Source of the DNA: Roseovarius spongiae
Lineage (GTDB): Bacteria > Pseudomonadota > Alphaproteobacteria > Rhodobacterales > Rhodobacteraceae
Direction of reading: 5' to 3'
Length of the DNA stretch: 64,000 nt
NCBI RefSeq assembly: GCF_003651245.1
Contig: NZ_RAPE01000003.1
Location: forward strand, 124,001 to 188,000
The translations under genes and the position numbers were made by a program. Positions 18,031-27,610 of this stretch are shown piece after piece (the first letter of the stretch is position 1; each line of letters opens with the position of its first letter). The notes below the pieces were generated by a model that worked only from the letters and a program-made list of their open reading frames with translations, searched no databases and had not been told where the DNA came from.

Positions 18031-18649
18031 ATCTCTCTCCTTCCCTATAAATTGTTGAAGTATAATAGTATTTCGCCAGAAAGAGTGGGGTGATGCCTGA
18101 GCGAGCCATTCGGGATCGCTCCGCGTCGCTCAATCGTCGCGCTGGGGCTTCATAGGCGCGCCCGCCGGCGCGGCTGTCTTGGATGGCGGCGACATGCGGG
18201 GACGCCTGCTCAGCGGCGGCGCGACGCTCCTGCTTGAACCGGCATCGCGGAACAACGGAGCATTCCCGCGCATCGATCCGGACATTATGGGTTCCGGCGC
18301 TGTCCCCGCAGCCCGCAAGGGGCAGGACGGCGGGGGTACCGGCAAGGTATGCAAATCTCTCCACGGAAAAATTTCTCCGACGCGACAATACCGCCGTTGC
18401 ATCGCAGGAGAGTCCGGCGCGCTGCCGCTGCAATCCACGCGGCGATCAGGGCCGGGCCAGGCAGGGGCCGATCCGGAATTCCCGGTTCCTGCCGTCCCCC
18501 GCGGGAACGGCGCCTGAACCAAACTGCAAACTCACAGGAAACGTAGATTATGTTACATGACATACCGCGGGCTGTCAAAGAATAGCCTCCCGGCGGCGGC
18601 GCGTCCGCGGATGCGATTGACGCCCCCGGCGGACCTGCTACGAAGCCGC
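18031..18649. other. 619-bp spacer, possible lipoprotein remnant
   Basis: No intact gene is convincing. The first 60 bp are AT-rich and carry the lipoprotein leader. On the minus strand one frame reads TPAVLPLAGCGDSAG (about 18288-18332), which resembles a lipoprotein signal end, but the frame then runs without family similarity and overlaps the real lipoprotein at 17680-18030. This could be a decayed gene. The last 100 bp hold the AEC leader. Confidence 0.4.
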
Positions 18650-19582
18650 ATGCTCGCCATCTTCCTCCAGACGCTTCCGTTTTTCCTGCTGATCGGGCTG
18701 GGCTACGGCGCCGGGCGCACCAGTTTCTTCTCGAAAGAGGCGACCGCGTGGCTGACCAAGTTCGTGTTCTACTTCGCCCTTTCGGCGATGCTGTTCAAGT
18801 TCGCCGCCAATCTCAGCCTGGCCGAGATCTTCGACGGGCGTTTCGTGCTCGCCTATCTCTGCGCCAGCGCCTGCGTCTACGCGATTGCCACGCTGGTCGC
18901 CCTCTTGCGCGGCGCCGGGGTCGAGGTGGCCGCGGTCGAGGCGCAATGCGCGGTGATCGGCAACGTGGGCTTCATCGGCATCCCGATGCTGTCGCTGCTG
19001 ATGGGCGAGGCTGCGGTCGCGCCAGTGATGATGGTGCTCGCGGTGGATTTGATCGTGTTCAGTTCGCTCATCGTGATCCTGATCACCGGGTCGCGCGACG
19101 GGCGGCTGCGGCCCGCGGTATTGCGCTCGGTGGGTCTCGGCCTGCTGAAAAACCCGATGATCGTGTCCATCGTGCTCGGCCTCGCCTGGTCGGGCCTGCG
19201 GCTGCCGATCCCCCAGGTGATGAACGAATTCCTGTCGCTGCTGGGCGGCGCCGCCACGCCCGGCGCGCTTTTCGCCATCGGCGCGTCGCTGGCGAGCAAG
19301 TCGGCCGAGCGGCTGGCGATCTCGGGCTGGCTGTCGGTGTGCAAGCTGATCCTGCACCCCGGCGCGGTCGCCATCTCGGCGCTGCTGTTGTTCCACGTCG
19401 ACCCTTACGCCGCCGCGGTAATGATCGCCACCGCCGCGCTGCCGGTGGCGGGCAACGTCTATATCCTCGCCCAGCATTACCGGGTCGCGCCGCACCGCGC
19501 CTCGGCCTCGATCCTGATCTCGACCACGGCGGCGGTGCTGACGGTGTCGCTGGTGATCGGCTGGGTGAGCGCGCTTTACTGA
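18650..19582 (+). CDS. AEC family transporter
   Basis: A 310-residue membrane protein with about ten helices in the auxin-efflux-carrier arrangement. It starts MLAIFLQTLPFFLLIGLGYG. The conserved mid blocks NVGFIGIPML and GGAATPGALFAIGASLA and the C-terminal LPVAGNVYILAQHY fit the family. Substrates in bacteria are often carboxylates such as malate or malonate, but none can be assigned. The frame is open further upstream, but the membrane domain begins at this ATG. Confidence 0.9.
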   Translation: MLAIFLQTLPFFLLIGLGYGAGRTSFFSKEATAWLTKFVFYFALSAMLFKFAANLSLAEIFDGRFVLAYLCASACVYAIATLVALLRGAGVEVAAVEAQCAVIGNVGFIGIPMLSLLMGEAAVAPVMMVLAVDLIVFSSLIVILITGSRDGRLRPAVLRSVGLGLLKNPMIVSIVLGLAWSGLRLPIPQVMNEFLSLLGGAATPGALFAIGASLASKSAERLAISGWLSVCKLILHPGAVAISALLLFHVDPYAAAVMIATAALPVAGNVYILAQHYRVAPHRASASILISTTAAVLTVSLVIGWVSALY

Positions 19583-19671
19583 GCGCGCCGCAAAGCGCCG
19601 CTTTTGACGTTTCAAGCCTGCGCCGTCGCTGATACACCCCTCTCAAGGCAATCGAGATAGGAGGTGCCACG

Positions 19672-20505
19672 ATGGAAACCGTTTCCGAGAACGCCTGCTT
19701 CGGCGGGGTGCAGGGTGTCTACAGCCACAAATCCGAGGCCTGCAAATGCGACATGACCTTCGGCCTCTTCATGCCGGCCGAGGCGCGCGACGGCCCCGTG
19801 CCGGTGCTCTGGTATCTCTCGGGGCTGACCTGCACGCATGAGAACGCCATGACCAAGGCGGGCGCGCAGGGCTGGGCGGCTGAGCACGGGATCGCACTGG
19901 TCTTTCCCGACACCTCCCCGCGCGGCGATGACGTTGCCGACGACGACGCCTTCGATCTCGGCAAGGGCGCGGGTTTCTACCTCAACGCGACGCAGGATCC
20001 CTGGGCCGCGCATTATCACATGTGGGACTATATCGCGACCGAGCTGCCCGCGCTGCTGACCGAGAATTTCGAGATCGACGGCGCGCGCCAGGCGATCACC
20101 GGCCATTCGATGGGCGGGCACGGCGCGCTGACTCTGGCGATGCGACTGCCGGGACGGTTCGCGTCGGTCTCGGCCTTCTCGCCGATCTGCAACCCGACGC
20201 AAAGCGACTGGGGCCGCAAGCAGTTCACCGCCTACCTCGGCGAGGATGACGGCGAATGGGCCAGGCACGACGCGAGCCTACTTATGCGCGAGCGCGGAGT
20301 GGACGGGCCGGTGCTCGTCGATACCGGCACCAAGGACCAGTTCATCGACCTGCTGCGCCCCGAGACACTGGCCGAGGCCGCCGCCGCGCGCCGGCAGGAG
20401 GCCACGATCCGGATGCAGCCGGGCTATGACCACAGCTATTTCTTCGTTTCCACCTTCATGGAGGATCACGTCGCCTTTCACGCCGAGGCGCTCTATGGGC
20501 TCTGA
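19672..20505 (+). CDS. fghA: S-formylglutathione hydrolase
   Basis: FghA hydrolyses S-formylglutathione to formate and glutathione, the last step of glutathione-dependent formaldehyde oxidation. The 277-residue esterase-D fold has nucleophile Ser146 in TGHSMGGHGAL, with Asp (KDQFID) and His (GYDHSYFF) completing the triad, and WYLSGLTCTHEN near the N terminus. A good ribosome site (TAGGAGG) precedes the ATG. sthA follows after 3 nt, so they are probably one transcript; glutathione-dependent formaldehyde dehydrogenase is not in the window. Confidence 0.96.
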   Translation: METVSENACFGGVQGVYSHKSEACKCDMTFGLFMPAEARDGPVPVLWYLSGLTCTHENAMTKAGAQGWAAEHGIALVFPDTSPRGDDVADDDAFDLGKGAGFYLNATQDPWAAHYHMWDYIATELPALLTENFEIDGARQAITGHSMGGHGALTLAMRLPGRFASVSAFSPICNPTQSDWGRKQFTAYLGEDDGEWARHDASLLMRERGVDGPVLVDTGTKDQFIDLLRPETLAEAAAARRQEATIRMQPGYDHSYFFVSTFMEDHVAFHAEALYGL

Positions 20506-20508
20506 GGC

Positions 20509-21933
20509 ATGAGCCATTATGACCTGATCGTCATCGGCTCGGGTCCCGCCGGGCGTTCCGCCGCCATTCAGGCGGGCAAGCTCAAGCGGCGTGTGCTGGT
20601 CATCGACCGCAAGGACCGGCTCGGCGGGGTGAGCGTGCATACCGGGACCATCCCGTCCAAGACGCTGCGCGAAACCGTGCTCAACCTGTCGGGCTGGCGC
20701 GAGCGCAGCTTCTACGGGCGCTCCTACCGGGTGAAGGAGGACATCGACGCGGCCGATCTCAAGGCGCGGCTGCACAAGACGCTCGATTACGAGGTCGACG
20801 TGCTGGAACACCAGTTCAACCGCAACCACGTGGACACGCTGCACGGGCTGGCGCGCTTTACCGGCCCGCACGAGGTCGAGGCCGCGACCGAGGCCGGCGA
20901 CGTGACACGCCTCACCGCCGACCGCTTCTTGATCGCGACCGGCACGCGCACCCACCGGCCCGACAGCATCCCCTTCAACGGCGCCACCATCGTGGACAGC
21001 GACGAATTCCTCGACCTCGCGACGATCCCGCGCAGCCTCACCGTGGTGGGCGCCGGCGTGATCGGCGTGGAATATGCGACGATGTTCTCCGCGCTCGACG
21101 TGCGCGTGACCCTGATCGAGCCGCGCGACAGCTTTCTCGACTTCATCGACCGCACGATCATCCACGACTTCACCCACCAGATCCGCGAGAACGGGCTCGA
21201 TCTGCGCCTCGGCTCTGCAATCGAGAGCGTCGAGGACAAGGGCGAGCATGTCGAGGTGAGCCTTGCCAACGGCCGCCACGTGCGCTCGGAAATGCTGCTT
21301 TTCGCCGCCGGGCGCATGGGGGCGACCGCGCGGCTCAACCTCGACGCCGCGGGGATCGAGACCGACCACCGCGGGCGGATCGAGGTGGATCGCAAGACCT
21401 ACCAGACCAGCGCGCCCCATATCTACGCCGCGGGCGATGTGATCGGCCATCCCTCGCTTGCCTCCACGTCGATCCAGCAGGGCCGCGTCGCGGCCTGCCA
21501 CGCGCTCGAAACGCCCACCCTGCCCGAAAGCCCGTGGTTCCCCTACGGCATCTATTCCGTGCCCGAGATTTCCACCTGCGGCATGTCCGAGGAGGAAATG
21601 CAGGACCGCGGCATCCCCTACGAGGTCGGCGTCGCGCGGTTCCGCGAAACCTCGCGCGGGCATATCATGGGGCTGGAGCATGGCATGCTCAAGATGCTCT
21701 TTTCACTCAAGACGCGGCGCGTCCTCGGCGTGCAGATCGTGGGCGAAGGCGCGACCGAGCTGATCCACATCGCGCAGGCGGTGCTGAACCTGAAGGGCAC
21801 CGTGGATTATTTCGTGCAGAACACGTTCAACTACCCGACGCTGGCCGAGGCTTACAAGATCGCCGGGCTGGATGCGTTCAACCGGATGCCGATCCCTGAG
21901 GAATACAAGGTCGGACGCAAGGGTCAGGAATGA
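20509..21933 (+). CDS. sthA: Soluble (Si-specific) NAD(P)+ transhydrogenase
   Basis: SthA moves hydride between NADPH and NAD+ in the cytoplasm. The 474-residue flavoprotein has FAD-binding GSGPAG (10-15), NAD-binding VVGAGVIGVEYA, and the dimerisation domain with FNYPTLAEAYKIAGL. At the position where dihydrolipoamide dehydrogenases have the redox CxxxxC pair it reads GGVSVHTGTIPSK without cysteines, which separates SthA from that family. It follows fghA by 3 nt. Confidence 0.95.
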   Translation: MSHYDLIVIGSGPAGRSAAIQAGKLKRRVLVIDRKDRLGGVSVHTGTIPSKTLRETVLNLSGWRERSFYGRSYRVKEDIDAADLKARLHKTLDYEVDVLEHQFNRNHVDTLHGLARFTGPHEVEAATEAGDVTRLTADRFLIATGTRTHRPDSIPFNGATIVDSDEFLDLATIPRSLTVVGAGVIGVEYATMFSALDVRVTLIEPRDSFLDFIDRTIIHDFTHQIRENGLDLRLGSAIESVEDKGEHVEVSLANGRHVRSEMLLFAAGRMGATARLNLDAAGIETDHRGRIEVDRKTYQTSAPHIYAAGDVIGHPSLASTSIQQGRVAACHALETPTLPESPWFPYGIYSVPEISTCGMSEEEMQDRGIPYEVGVARFRETSRGHIMGLEHGMLKMLFSLKTRRVLGVQIVGEGATELIHIAQAVLNLKGTVDYFVQNTFNYPTLAEAYKIAGLDAFNRMPIPEEYKVGRKGQE

Positions 21934-22289
21934 CGCCGGCTGACCGGGGGTGCCGTCCACACGGACGCCCTCCGGCTGCACGCAATCCGCTTCGGAGGGG
22001 ACTTTCAGTGGGGGCGTATTCCGTCCGTATTGCGGGACGAAGCGGTCGTTCTTCTGCTCTGCCCTTCCGGCCGCGTCCTGCGCAGAGCCGCCGTTGGTCG
22101 GAATTCGCGGTTCCGCAAGTGTAGCATGATGTTAGCAGCCCAACGCAATCACTTGAGGATGCGCAGCGGACAGTTTTTTCGCGCTGCGCTACCCGAACAA
22201 GGCAATCTGTCCCGGCTGCGTTTCAACTATCGCGAGAATTGTGCCTCTGATCGAGAGCGGCGATCAAACATTTGACTGCGCACTCCTGA
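21934..22289. other. 356-bp spacer after sthA
   Basis: No gene seen. GGTGCCGTCC-ACAC-GGACGCC (about 21949-21970) can form a hairpin just after sthA but lacks a T-run. The remainder (22010-22260) is of mixed composition with no reading frame resembling a protein, and could be decayed DNA next to the low-GC gene at 22290. Confidence 0.5.
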
Positions 22290-23318
22290 TCAAACATTTT
22301 CAGAAGCAATCAAAATTGCAGCGGCCAATGCTGCCGCAGCACGCCAGTGCTCTTCTGGAATATCTTCTGGCGAGTACTCTGACCCCTCTTCGCCAGCAAA
22401 GATTTGGCGACGATAATTCTCGAAATCCTGACCATAGAAACCCCATTCTTCTAATTGATTCCTGATGGCCCCCCTGATGCCTTCCCTGATCTCAAAGCTC
22501 TCATTCTGCAGGTATTCCTGAACGAGCCCCTCCAAACCGATGACTGTATCGATGTTCTCGTTCATAACCAGCCAAGCTTCGGCGAGGCGGCTGAGATTGA
22601 GGCGCGAGGATTGCACCGCTATCACACCGTTTTCCCATTTCCCGAGAAGTACATGATTAGAATTTGTTTCGCCACGGACGGTTACGGACGCATCGGAGAA
22701 GAATCTCCCAATCACATCTGTGGCCGCTGATATCTCGGTACTTGTTCCGCGCTCAAATACGAACCCTGCATCGATCGATCCACTGTAGGTTCTTGTCACC
22801 AGCAGTCGATCGTACCGATGTTGTGCCAAGGTTTCTAGGGTTGGTCGGCAATCTTCGATATTCTCGACCTTGCGCGGAAAGAGCTCCTGAATGCTGGGAT
22901 CGGGAACAGAACCTGTGACGCCAGAAAAAACCACTGCTGAGCTATTCTTGAAGAGGGCTTCGAGTGCAGCTTCGGCTGTAACAATACGCCTTACGTCGGC
23001 CGAGCCGGCAATTGCACCGACAATGTCGACTGAAATCTTGACGTGATGTGTTCTCCCGCTGCGTGCCCCATCCTCTTGCTCAGGTTTGGTTCGGAGCGAC
23101 AGGTAGCAATCAGCCGCTGGTGCGAGCACCTCTTCGTAGGGACTCACGCTTATGACGTCCCCGACCACAACCGTCCTGTTTGTCAGGACAGGCATCGCTT
23201 TCAACTCGCGAAAAGCGTAGTAAGCAATCGCTGTATGTAGATCCTTTGCTTCTTGTGAAAATGATGGTGAGGCAATTGCGATTCCACCCAGCACGATGCT
23301 GCAAAACACACTTTTCAA
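22290..23318 (-). CDS. Exported protein of unknown function with TTG start, low GC
   Basis: A 342-residue product. The TTG at 23318 is preceded by a full Shine-Dalgarno GAGGAGG with 8-nt spacing and begins a clean signal peptide (MKSVFCSIVLGGIAIASPSF, cleavage near SQ|EA); the earlier in-frame ATG at 23360 would spoil this signal and has no ribosome site. The mature chain is soluble and acidic at its end (AGEEGSEYSPEDIPEEHW), then a hydrophobic tail AAAALAAAILIASENV. No domain recognised. Codon use is much less GC-biased than the neighbours, suggesting horizontal acquisition. Confidence 0.78.
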   Translation of the reverse strand: MKSVFCSIVLGGIAIASPSFSQEAKDLHTAIAYYAFRELKAMPVLTNRTVVVGDVISVSPYEEVLAPAADCYLSLRTKPEQEDGARSGRTHHVKISVDIVGAIAGSADVRRIVTAEAALEALFKNSSAVVFSGVTGSVPDPSIQELFPRKVENIEDCRPTLETLAQHRYDRLLVTRTYSGSIDAGFVFERGTSTEISAATDVIGRFFSDASVTVRGETNSNHVLLGKWENGVIAVQSSRLNLSRLAEAWLVMNENIDTVIGLEGLVQEYLQNESFEIREGIRGAIRNQLEEWGFYGQDFENYRRQIFAGEEGSEYSPEDIPEEHWRAAAALAAAILIASENV

Positions 23319-23714
23319 CTTGTGACCCTCCTCAAAGAAGTGGTTCCGGAGATACTTCAAGCGTAGTTGACGGTATCACAGAAGCTACGCAATCTGAAGC
23401 GATTCATGTTTGGCGTTGTGAACCTTCAGGAGTACGCAGCGAATGGCCGCAACAGTCGGCATTCTAGCCATTCGTCTCGTCAGCAGCATCTGGGCAAATG
23501 GGCTCCACTCCCGACCTCCGCTGCACCGGCGACGGTTGACGTCTACAGTGTCCGAACGCCTCAGGCGGCTGAGGCGGATTTCCCCCCTCTGACCGCCAGA
23601 TCCGCAAAAACCAACTTCCCGCGCACTCACGGCCTCGCACCCTGTTTTCTTTGCACGAAGAAAATGCGACCAAGAGAACTCGCATGAATTTTCTCCCGCG
23701 TCCGAGGCCCGCCC
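23319..23714. other. 396-bp spacer downstream of the low-GC gene's promoter
   Basis: It holds the 5' leader of the minus-strand gene and that of UPF0178. CGAATGGC (23440-23447) and GCCATTCG (23467-23474) form an 8-bp inverted repeat with a 19-nt loop. A third short stretch, CCTCAGGCGGCTGAGGCGG near 23560, can also pair. No gene seen. Confidence 0.5.
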
Positions 23715-24161
23715 ATGCCGATCTATGTCGATGCAGATGCCTGCCCGGTCAAGGCCGAGGTCGAACGGGTCGGCACCCGCCACAAGGCGCGCATGTTCAT
23801 CGTCTCCAATGGCGGGCTGCGCCCGTCGGACAACCCGCTGGTCGAGACCGTGATCGTCCCCGACGGACCGGACGTGGCGGACAAGTGGATCGCCGAGCGC
23901 GCCGGGCCGGGCGACATCGTCGTCACCTCCGACATCCCGCTCGCCGCGCGTTGCATGGAGGCGGGGGCGCAGGTACTCAGGCATGACGGGTCCGCGCTGA
24001 CCGCCGCCAATATCGGCAACATCCTCGCCACGCGCGACCTGATGGCCGATATCCGCGCCGCCGATCCGTTCCGCCAAGGCGGCGGCAAGGGATTTACAAG
24101 GGCGGACCGCTCGCGCTTCCTCGACGCGCTCGAGCGGGCGCTCCGCGCGGCGGGCGCCTAA
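23715..24161 (+). CDS. UPF0178 (DUF188, YaiI/YqxD) protein
   Basis: A 148-residue cytoplasmic protein with the family signature [19 protein letters not shown], then [16 protein letters not shown] and [17 protein letters not shown]. The family has a PIN-like fold with conserved acidic residues (D6, D8), so nuclease activity has been suspected but not shown. It starts a plus-strand run of five tightly spaced genes; the next begins 10 nt later. Confidence 0.93.
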   Translation: MPIYVDADACPVKAEVERVGTRHKARMFIVSNGGLRPSDNPLVETVIVPDGPDVADKWIAERAGPGDIVVTSDIPLAARCMEAGAQVLRHDGSALTAANIGNILATRDLMADIRAADPFRQGGGKGFTRADRSRFLDALERALRAAGA

Positions 24162-24171
24162 GGCGACCCGC

Positions 24172-25131
24172 ATGACCACCGACACGCTCAAACGCAACAA
24201 CCTCCTCGGCGCGCTCTGCGCGTTCTCGGCGATGGTCTGCGTCTCGTTCAACGATATGGCGTTCAAGTTCCTGAGCGGCGGCTACGCGCTCCACCAGATC
24301 GTGTTCCTGCGCGCGACGATCGGGCTTGTGGTCTTCGCCGTGGTCGTGATGCCCCTCAACGGGGGCTTGCGCGTCATCCGCACACGCCGACCCTGGGCGC
24401 ATCTCTTGCGCGGCTGTTTCGTGGTCTGCGCCAACATGGCGCTTTTTCTCGGCCTCGCCGCCATGCCGCTGGCCGAGGCGGTGGCGATCACCTTCATCTC
24501 GCCGCTGCTGATCGCGGTGATGTCGGTCATTTTCCTCAATGAAACCGTCGGCCCGCGCCGCTGGGCCGCCATCATCGTGGGCTTCGCGGGCGTTCTGGTG
24601 ATCGTGCAGCCCGGCACGGCGGCGTTCCAGGCGGCGTCGTTGCTGCCCGCGCTCGCCGCGTTGCTCTACAGTTCGATGCACATGGTCACCCGCCGCATCC
24701 GCGCGACCGAAAGCGCGCCGACGATGAGCTTTTACACCATGCTGAGCTTTGCCGTGGCCAGCGCCGCCTTCGGCCTCGTCTTCGGCGACGGGCGGTTCGC
24801 CGGGGGCATGCATCCGTCGCTCGAATTCCTGCTGCGGGCCTGGGGGCCGATCGCGCGCGGGGATGTCGCGATCATCGTCACGCTCGGCGCGCTCAGCGTG
24901 CTGAGCAGCCTGCTCGTCAGCCAAACCTACCGGCTGAGCGAGGCCGCCTTCGCCGCGCCCTTCGAATATGTCGCGATGCCGCTGGCGATCATGTGGGGCG
25001 TCACAGTCTTTGGCACGTGGCCCGCCCCGAACGCCTGGGCCGGGATCGCGTTGATCCTCGGCTCGGGTCTCTACATGCTCTGGCGCGAATCCATTCGCGG
25101 CACGCCGACCCCGCCCACCCAGAGGAGATAG
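24172..25131 (+). CDS. EamA/DMT family transporter
   Basis: A 319-residue inner-membrane protein with ten helices in two EamA repeats (about 12-150 and 165-305). Features are FLRATIGLVVFAVVVMPLNG, AITFISPLLIAVMSVIFLNE in the first repeat and FEYVAMPLAIMWGVTVFG in the second. Substrates of such exporters are metabolites such as amino acids or S-adenosylmethionine; not decidable here. Starts 10 nt after UPF0178 and ends 3 nt before the HAD gene. Confidence 0.92.
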   Translation: MTTDTLKRNNLLGALCAFSAMVCVSFNDMAFKFLSGGYALHQIVFLRATIGLVVFAVVVMPLNGGLRVIRTRRPWAHLLRGCFVVCANMALFLGLAAMPLAEAVAITFISPLLIAVMSVIFLNETVGPRRWAAIIVGFAGVLVIVQPGTAAFQAASLLPALAALLYSSMHMVTRRIRATESAPTMSFYTMLSFAVASAAFGLVFGDGRFAGGMHPSLEFLLRAWGPIARGDVAIIVTLGALSVLSSLLVSQTYRLSEAAFAAPFEYVAMPLAIMWGVTVFGTWPAPNAWAGIALILGSGLYMLWRESIRGTPTPPTQRR

Positions 25132-25134
25132 CGA

Positions 25135-25755
25135 ATGCCCATCGAGGCGGTCATATTCGACATCGGCAACGTGCTGATCGAATGGCGCCCCGAGCGCTAT
25201 TTCGACCGCATGATCGGCGCGGATCGCCGCCGCGCGCTGTTCGACGCGGTGGATCTGCACGAGATGATGAACCGCATCGACGCGGGCGCGGATTTCGCCG
25301 CGGAGGTCGAGCGCACGGCGCTGGCGCATCCCGGCTGGACGGCGGAAATCAGACACTTCCGCGATAACTGGTGCGCCCTCGCCCAGCCCGAAATCCCGCA
25401 TTCGGTGCGCCTGTTGCACGCCCTGCGCGCGAGGGGCGTGCCGGTCTTCGCCCTGTCGAATTTCGGCGCCGCGAATTTTCCGCTGAGCGCCGCGCAATTC
25501 CCGTTCCTCGACGCGTTCGACCAACGCTACATCTCGGGCGAGATGGCGATGCGCAAACCCGACCCGGAAATCTATGCCGCGGTCGAGGCCGATTGCGCCA
25601 TCCCGCCCGAACGATTGCTTTTCACCGACGACCGGGCCGACAACATCGAGGCCGCCCGCGCGCGCGGCTGGCAAACACACCGCTTTGACAGCCCCGCCGG
25701 CTTCGCGCAGTGTCTCGTCGACGCCGGATTACTGAGCCGAGAGGAAGCGCGATGA
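25135..25755 (+). CDS. HAD-family hydrolase (YihX-like)
   Basis: A 206-residue haloacid dehalogenase-like phosphatase. Motif I is FDIGNVLIEW with nucleophile Asp9; the second motif I aspartate is Gly, as in the YihX/HAD-IA group (DLGNV). Motif II is ALSNF, motif III KPDPEIY, and motif IV FTDDRADNIEAARARGW. YihX dephosphorylates alpha-D-glucose-1-phosphate in E. coli, but substrate choice in this group is broad. The stop overlaps the next start (ATGA). Confidence 0.93.
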   Translation: MPIEAVIFDIGNVLIEWRPERYFDRMIGADRRRALFDAVDLHEMMNRIDAGADFAAEVERTALAHPGWTAEIRHFRDNWCALAQPEIPHSVRLLHALRARGVPVFALSNFGAANFPLSAAQFPFLDAFDQRYISGEMAMRKPDPEIYAAVEADCAIPPERLLFTDDRADNIEAARARGWQTHRFDSPAGFAQCLVDAGLLSREEAR

Positions 25756-26666
25756 CCGTCACCATGATCCCCTTCGAAAAAGGCGAGGCCAATCTCGACT
25801 GGCTCGACCTCTGCGCCGCGTTCGAACGCGGCCACGCGCTGCCCAAGGCCGAGATCGGCGATACCTTCCTCTATCGCGATCCCGACACGCTGCTCAGCCG
25901 CTCGGCCTGGATCGACGGCATGGGGCTCGCGGTGAAATCCGCCACCATCTTTCCGGGCAACCCGGGTCGCGGCGCGCCGATGATCAACGGCGCGGTCAGC
26001 CTCTTTGACGACGCGACCGGCACGCTCGAGGCGATCGTCGATTTCCACCTCGTGACCAAGTGGAAGACCGCCGGCGACAGCCTCTATGCCGCGCGCCGCC
26101 TCGCGCGTCCCGACAGCAAGCGCATCCTGATCGTCGGCGCGGGCGCCGTTGGGCGCAGCCTGTGGCATGCCTACCGCGCGGGGTTTCCCGACGCCGAATT
26201 CACCGTCTGGAACCGCACCCGCGCCAATGCGGAATCGATGACGGCGGACTGTCCCGGCCTTACCGTCGCGGACAACCTCGAAGCGGCGGTGCGCGCCGCC
26301 GACATCGTCACCTCCGCCACCATGAGCACCAAGCCGCTGCTTTGCGGCGACTGGCTGCAACCCGGCCAGCATGTCGACCTGATCGGCGCCTTCCGCCCCG
26401 ACATGCGCGAGGCGGACGATACCGCCCTGCGGCGCGCGCGCCTTTTCGTCGACAGCTTCGACACCACCATCGGCCATATCGGCGAGGTCCAGATCCCGCT
26501 CGACGCCGGGGTCGTCACGCGCGACGACCTCTTGGCCGACCATTATCACCCCGAAGCGTTCACACGCGACAGCGACGACGATATCACGCTCTTCAAGAAC
26601 GGCGGCGGCGCGCATCTCGACCTGATGACCAGCCGCTACATCCTCGACGCCTGGAACGCCGCCTGA
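25752..26666 (+). CDS. Ornithine cyclodeaminase / mu-crystallin family protein
   Basis: A 304-residue NAD(P)-dependent enzyme of the OCD/mu-crystallin family. It carries VKSATIFPGNP, the substrate-lysine region DFHLVTKWKTAGDSLYAARR, the Rossmann turn IVGAGAVGRSLWHAYR, and DLIGAFRPDMREAD. Members act as ornithine cyclodeaminases, ketimine reductases or alanine/pyrroline-2-carboxylate reductases; which one applies is open. The start overlaps the HAD gene by 4 nt, and its stop shares one base with the next start. Confidence 0.92.
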   Translation: MTVTMIPFEKGEANLDWLDLCAAFERGHALPKAEIGDTFLYRDPDTLLSRSAWIDGMGLAVKSATIFPGNPGRGAPMINGAVSLFDDATGTLEAIVDFHLVTKWKTAGDSLYAARRLARPDSKRILIVGAGAVGRSLWHAYRAGFPDAEFTVWNRTRANAESMTADCPGLTVADNLEAAVRAADIVTSATMSTKPLLCGDWLQPGQHVDLIGAFRPDMREADDTALRRARLFVDSFDTTIGHIGEVQIPLDAGVVTRDDLLADHYHPEAFTRDSDDDITLFKNGGGAHLDLMTSRYILDAWNAA

Positions 26667-27598
26667 TGGAGTGGCTGGCGGGGCTGCTGGCCGCGCTCGC
26701 CCTCGCCCCCTTCGCGCGCGAGGCGCTGCGCCGCCCGGTTGCGGCCCGGCGGCGCGCCGGCCACTCGGCCAGCGTCGCGAAACTACCGCAGGGCGTCACC
26801 CATTACCGCTGGCGCGGCCCCGAGGACGGCGCGGTCGCGGTCTGCGTCCACGGGCTCACCACGCCCGGGATCGTCTGGGATCGGATCGCCGACGCGCTGG
26901 CGGCGCGCGGCTATCGCGTGCTGACCTATGACCTCTTCGGCCGCGGCCTGTCGGACCGGGTGCGCGGCGAGCAGGACGCCGCGTTCTTCACCCGCCAGCT
27001 CGCCGACCTGCTGGATGCGCTGGGCGTCGGGGACGACATCACGCTCTTCGGCTACTCGATGGGCGGCGCCATCGCACCCGCCTTCGCCGCCGCCCACCCC
27101 GAGAAACTGCGCCAGCTGGTGCTGATCGCCCCTGCCGGCCTTGGCCACGATCTCGGCCCCGCCTCGCGCCTGATCGCCAATAGCGGACTGTTGGGGAACT
27201 GGCTGATGCTGACGGTCTACGCCCGCTCCTTCCGCCGCGCCTGCGAGGCCGAGCGCGGCCTGCCGGCGCTGGCGCCCGGCGTCGTCGACGCGCAGGTCGG
27301 CCAGTTGCGCGACCGCGGCTTCCTGCCCGCCGTGCTCGCCTCGCTGCGCGGCGTCCTCGACGAACCATTGGACGACGCGCACCGCGCCGTGGCCGTGGCG
27401 GGCATCCCGGTTCTCGCGATCTGGGGCGAAACGGACGAGGTGATCCCGATTGCGGGCAAGGAGAGGCTCGCCGCGCTCAACTCCGGCGCAGTCAGCACCG
27501 TGATCGAAGGCGCCGGCCACACCCTGCCCTACACGCATGATGCGGCCGTGATCGCCGCGGTTGACGCGCATCTCCCACACGCGTCGCCCCGAACATGA
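26666..27598 (+). CDS. Alpha/beta-fold hydrolase
   Basis: A 310-residue hydrolase. A short hydrophobic N terminus (MEWLAGLLAALALAPFAREA) may anchor it. The oxyanion motif is HGLTTPG, the nucleophile elbow FGYSMGGA, the acid is in WGETDEVIP, and the histidine in EGAGHTLPYTH. It fits the esterase/lipase group with no clear substrate. Its ATG overlaps the preceding stop (TGATG), the last gene of the plus-strand run. Only 109 bp separate it from convergent mcl1. Confidence 0.92.
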   Translation: MEWLAGLLAALALAPFAREALRRPVAARRRAGHSASVAKLPQGVTHYRWRGPEDGAVAVCVHGLTTPGIVWDRIADALAARGYRVLTYDLFGRGLSDRVRGEQDAAFFTRQLADLLDALGVGDDITLFGYSMGGAIAPAFAAAHPEKLRQLVLIAPAGLGHDLGPASRLIANSGLLGNWLMLTVYARSFRRACEAERGLPALAPGVVDAQVGQLRDRGFLPAVLASLRGVLDEPLDDAHRAVAVAGIPVLAIWGETDEVIPIAGKERLAALNSGAVSTVIEGAGHTLPYTHDAAVIAAVDAHLPHASPRT

Positions 27599-27610
27599 CC
27601 CTGCCCCGCA

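Noticed and set aside
17936..18433. 165-codon minus-strand frame covering the lipoprotein gene and the spacer.
   Set aside because: It overlaps the better-supported lipoprotein with a real lipobox, and its C-terminal half is that gene's shadow.
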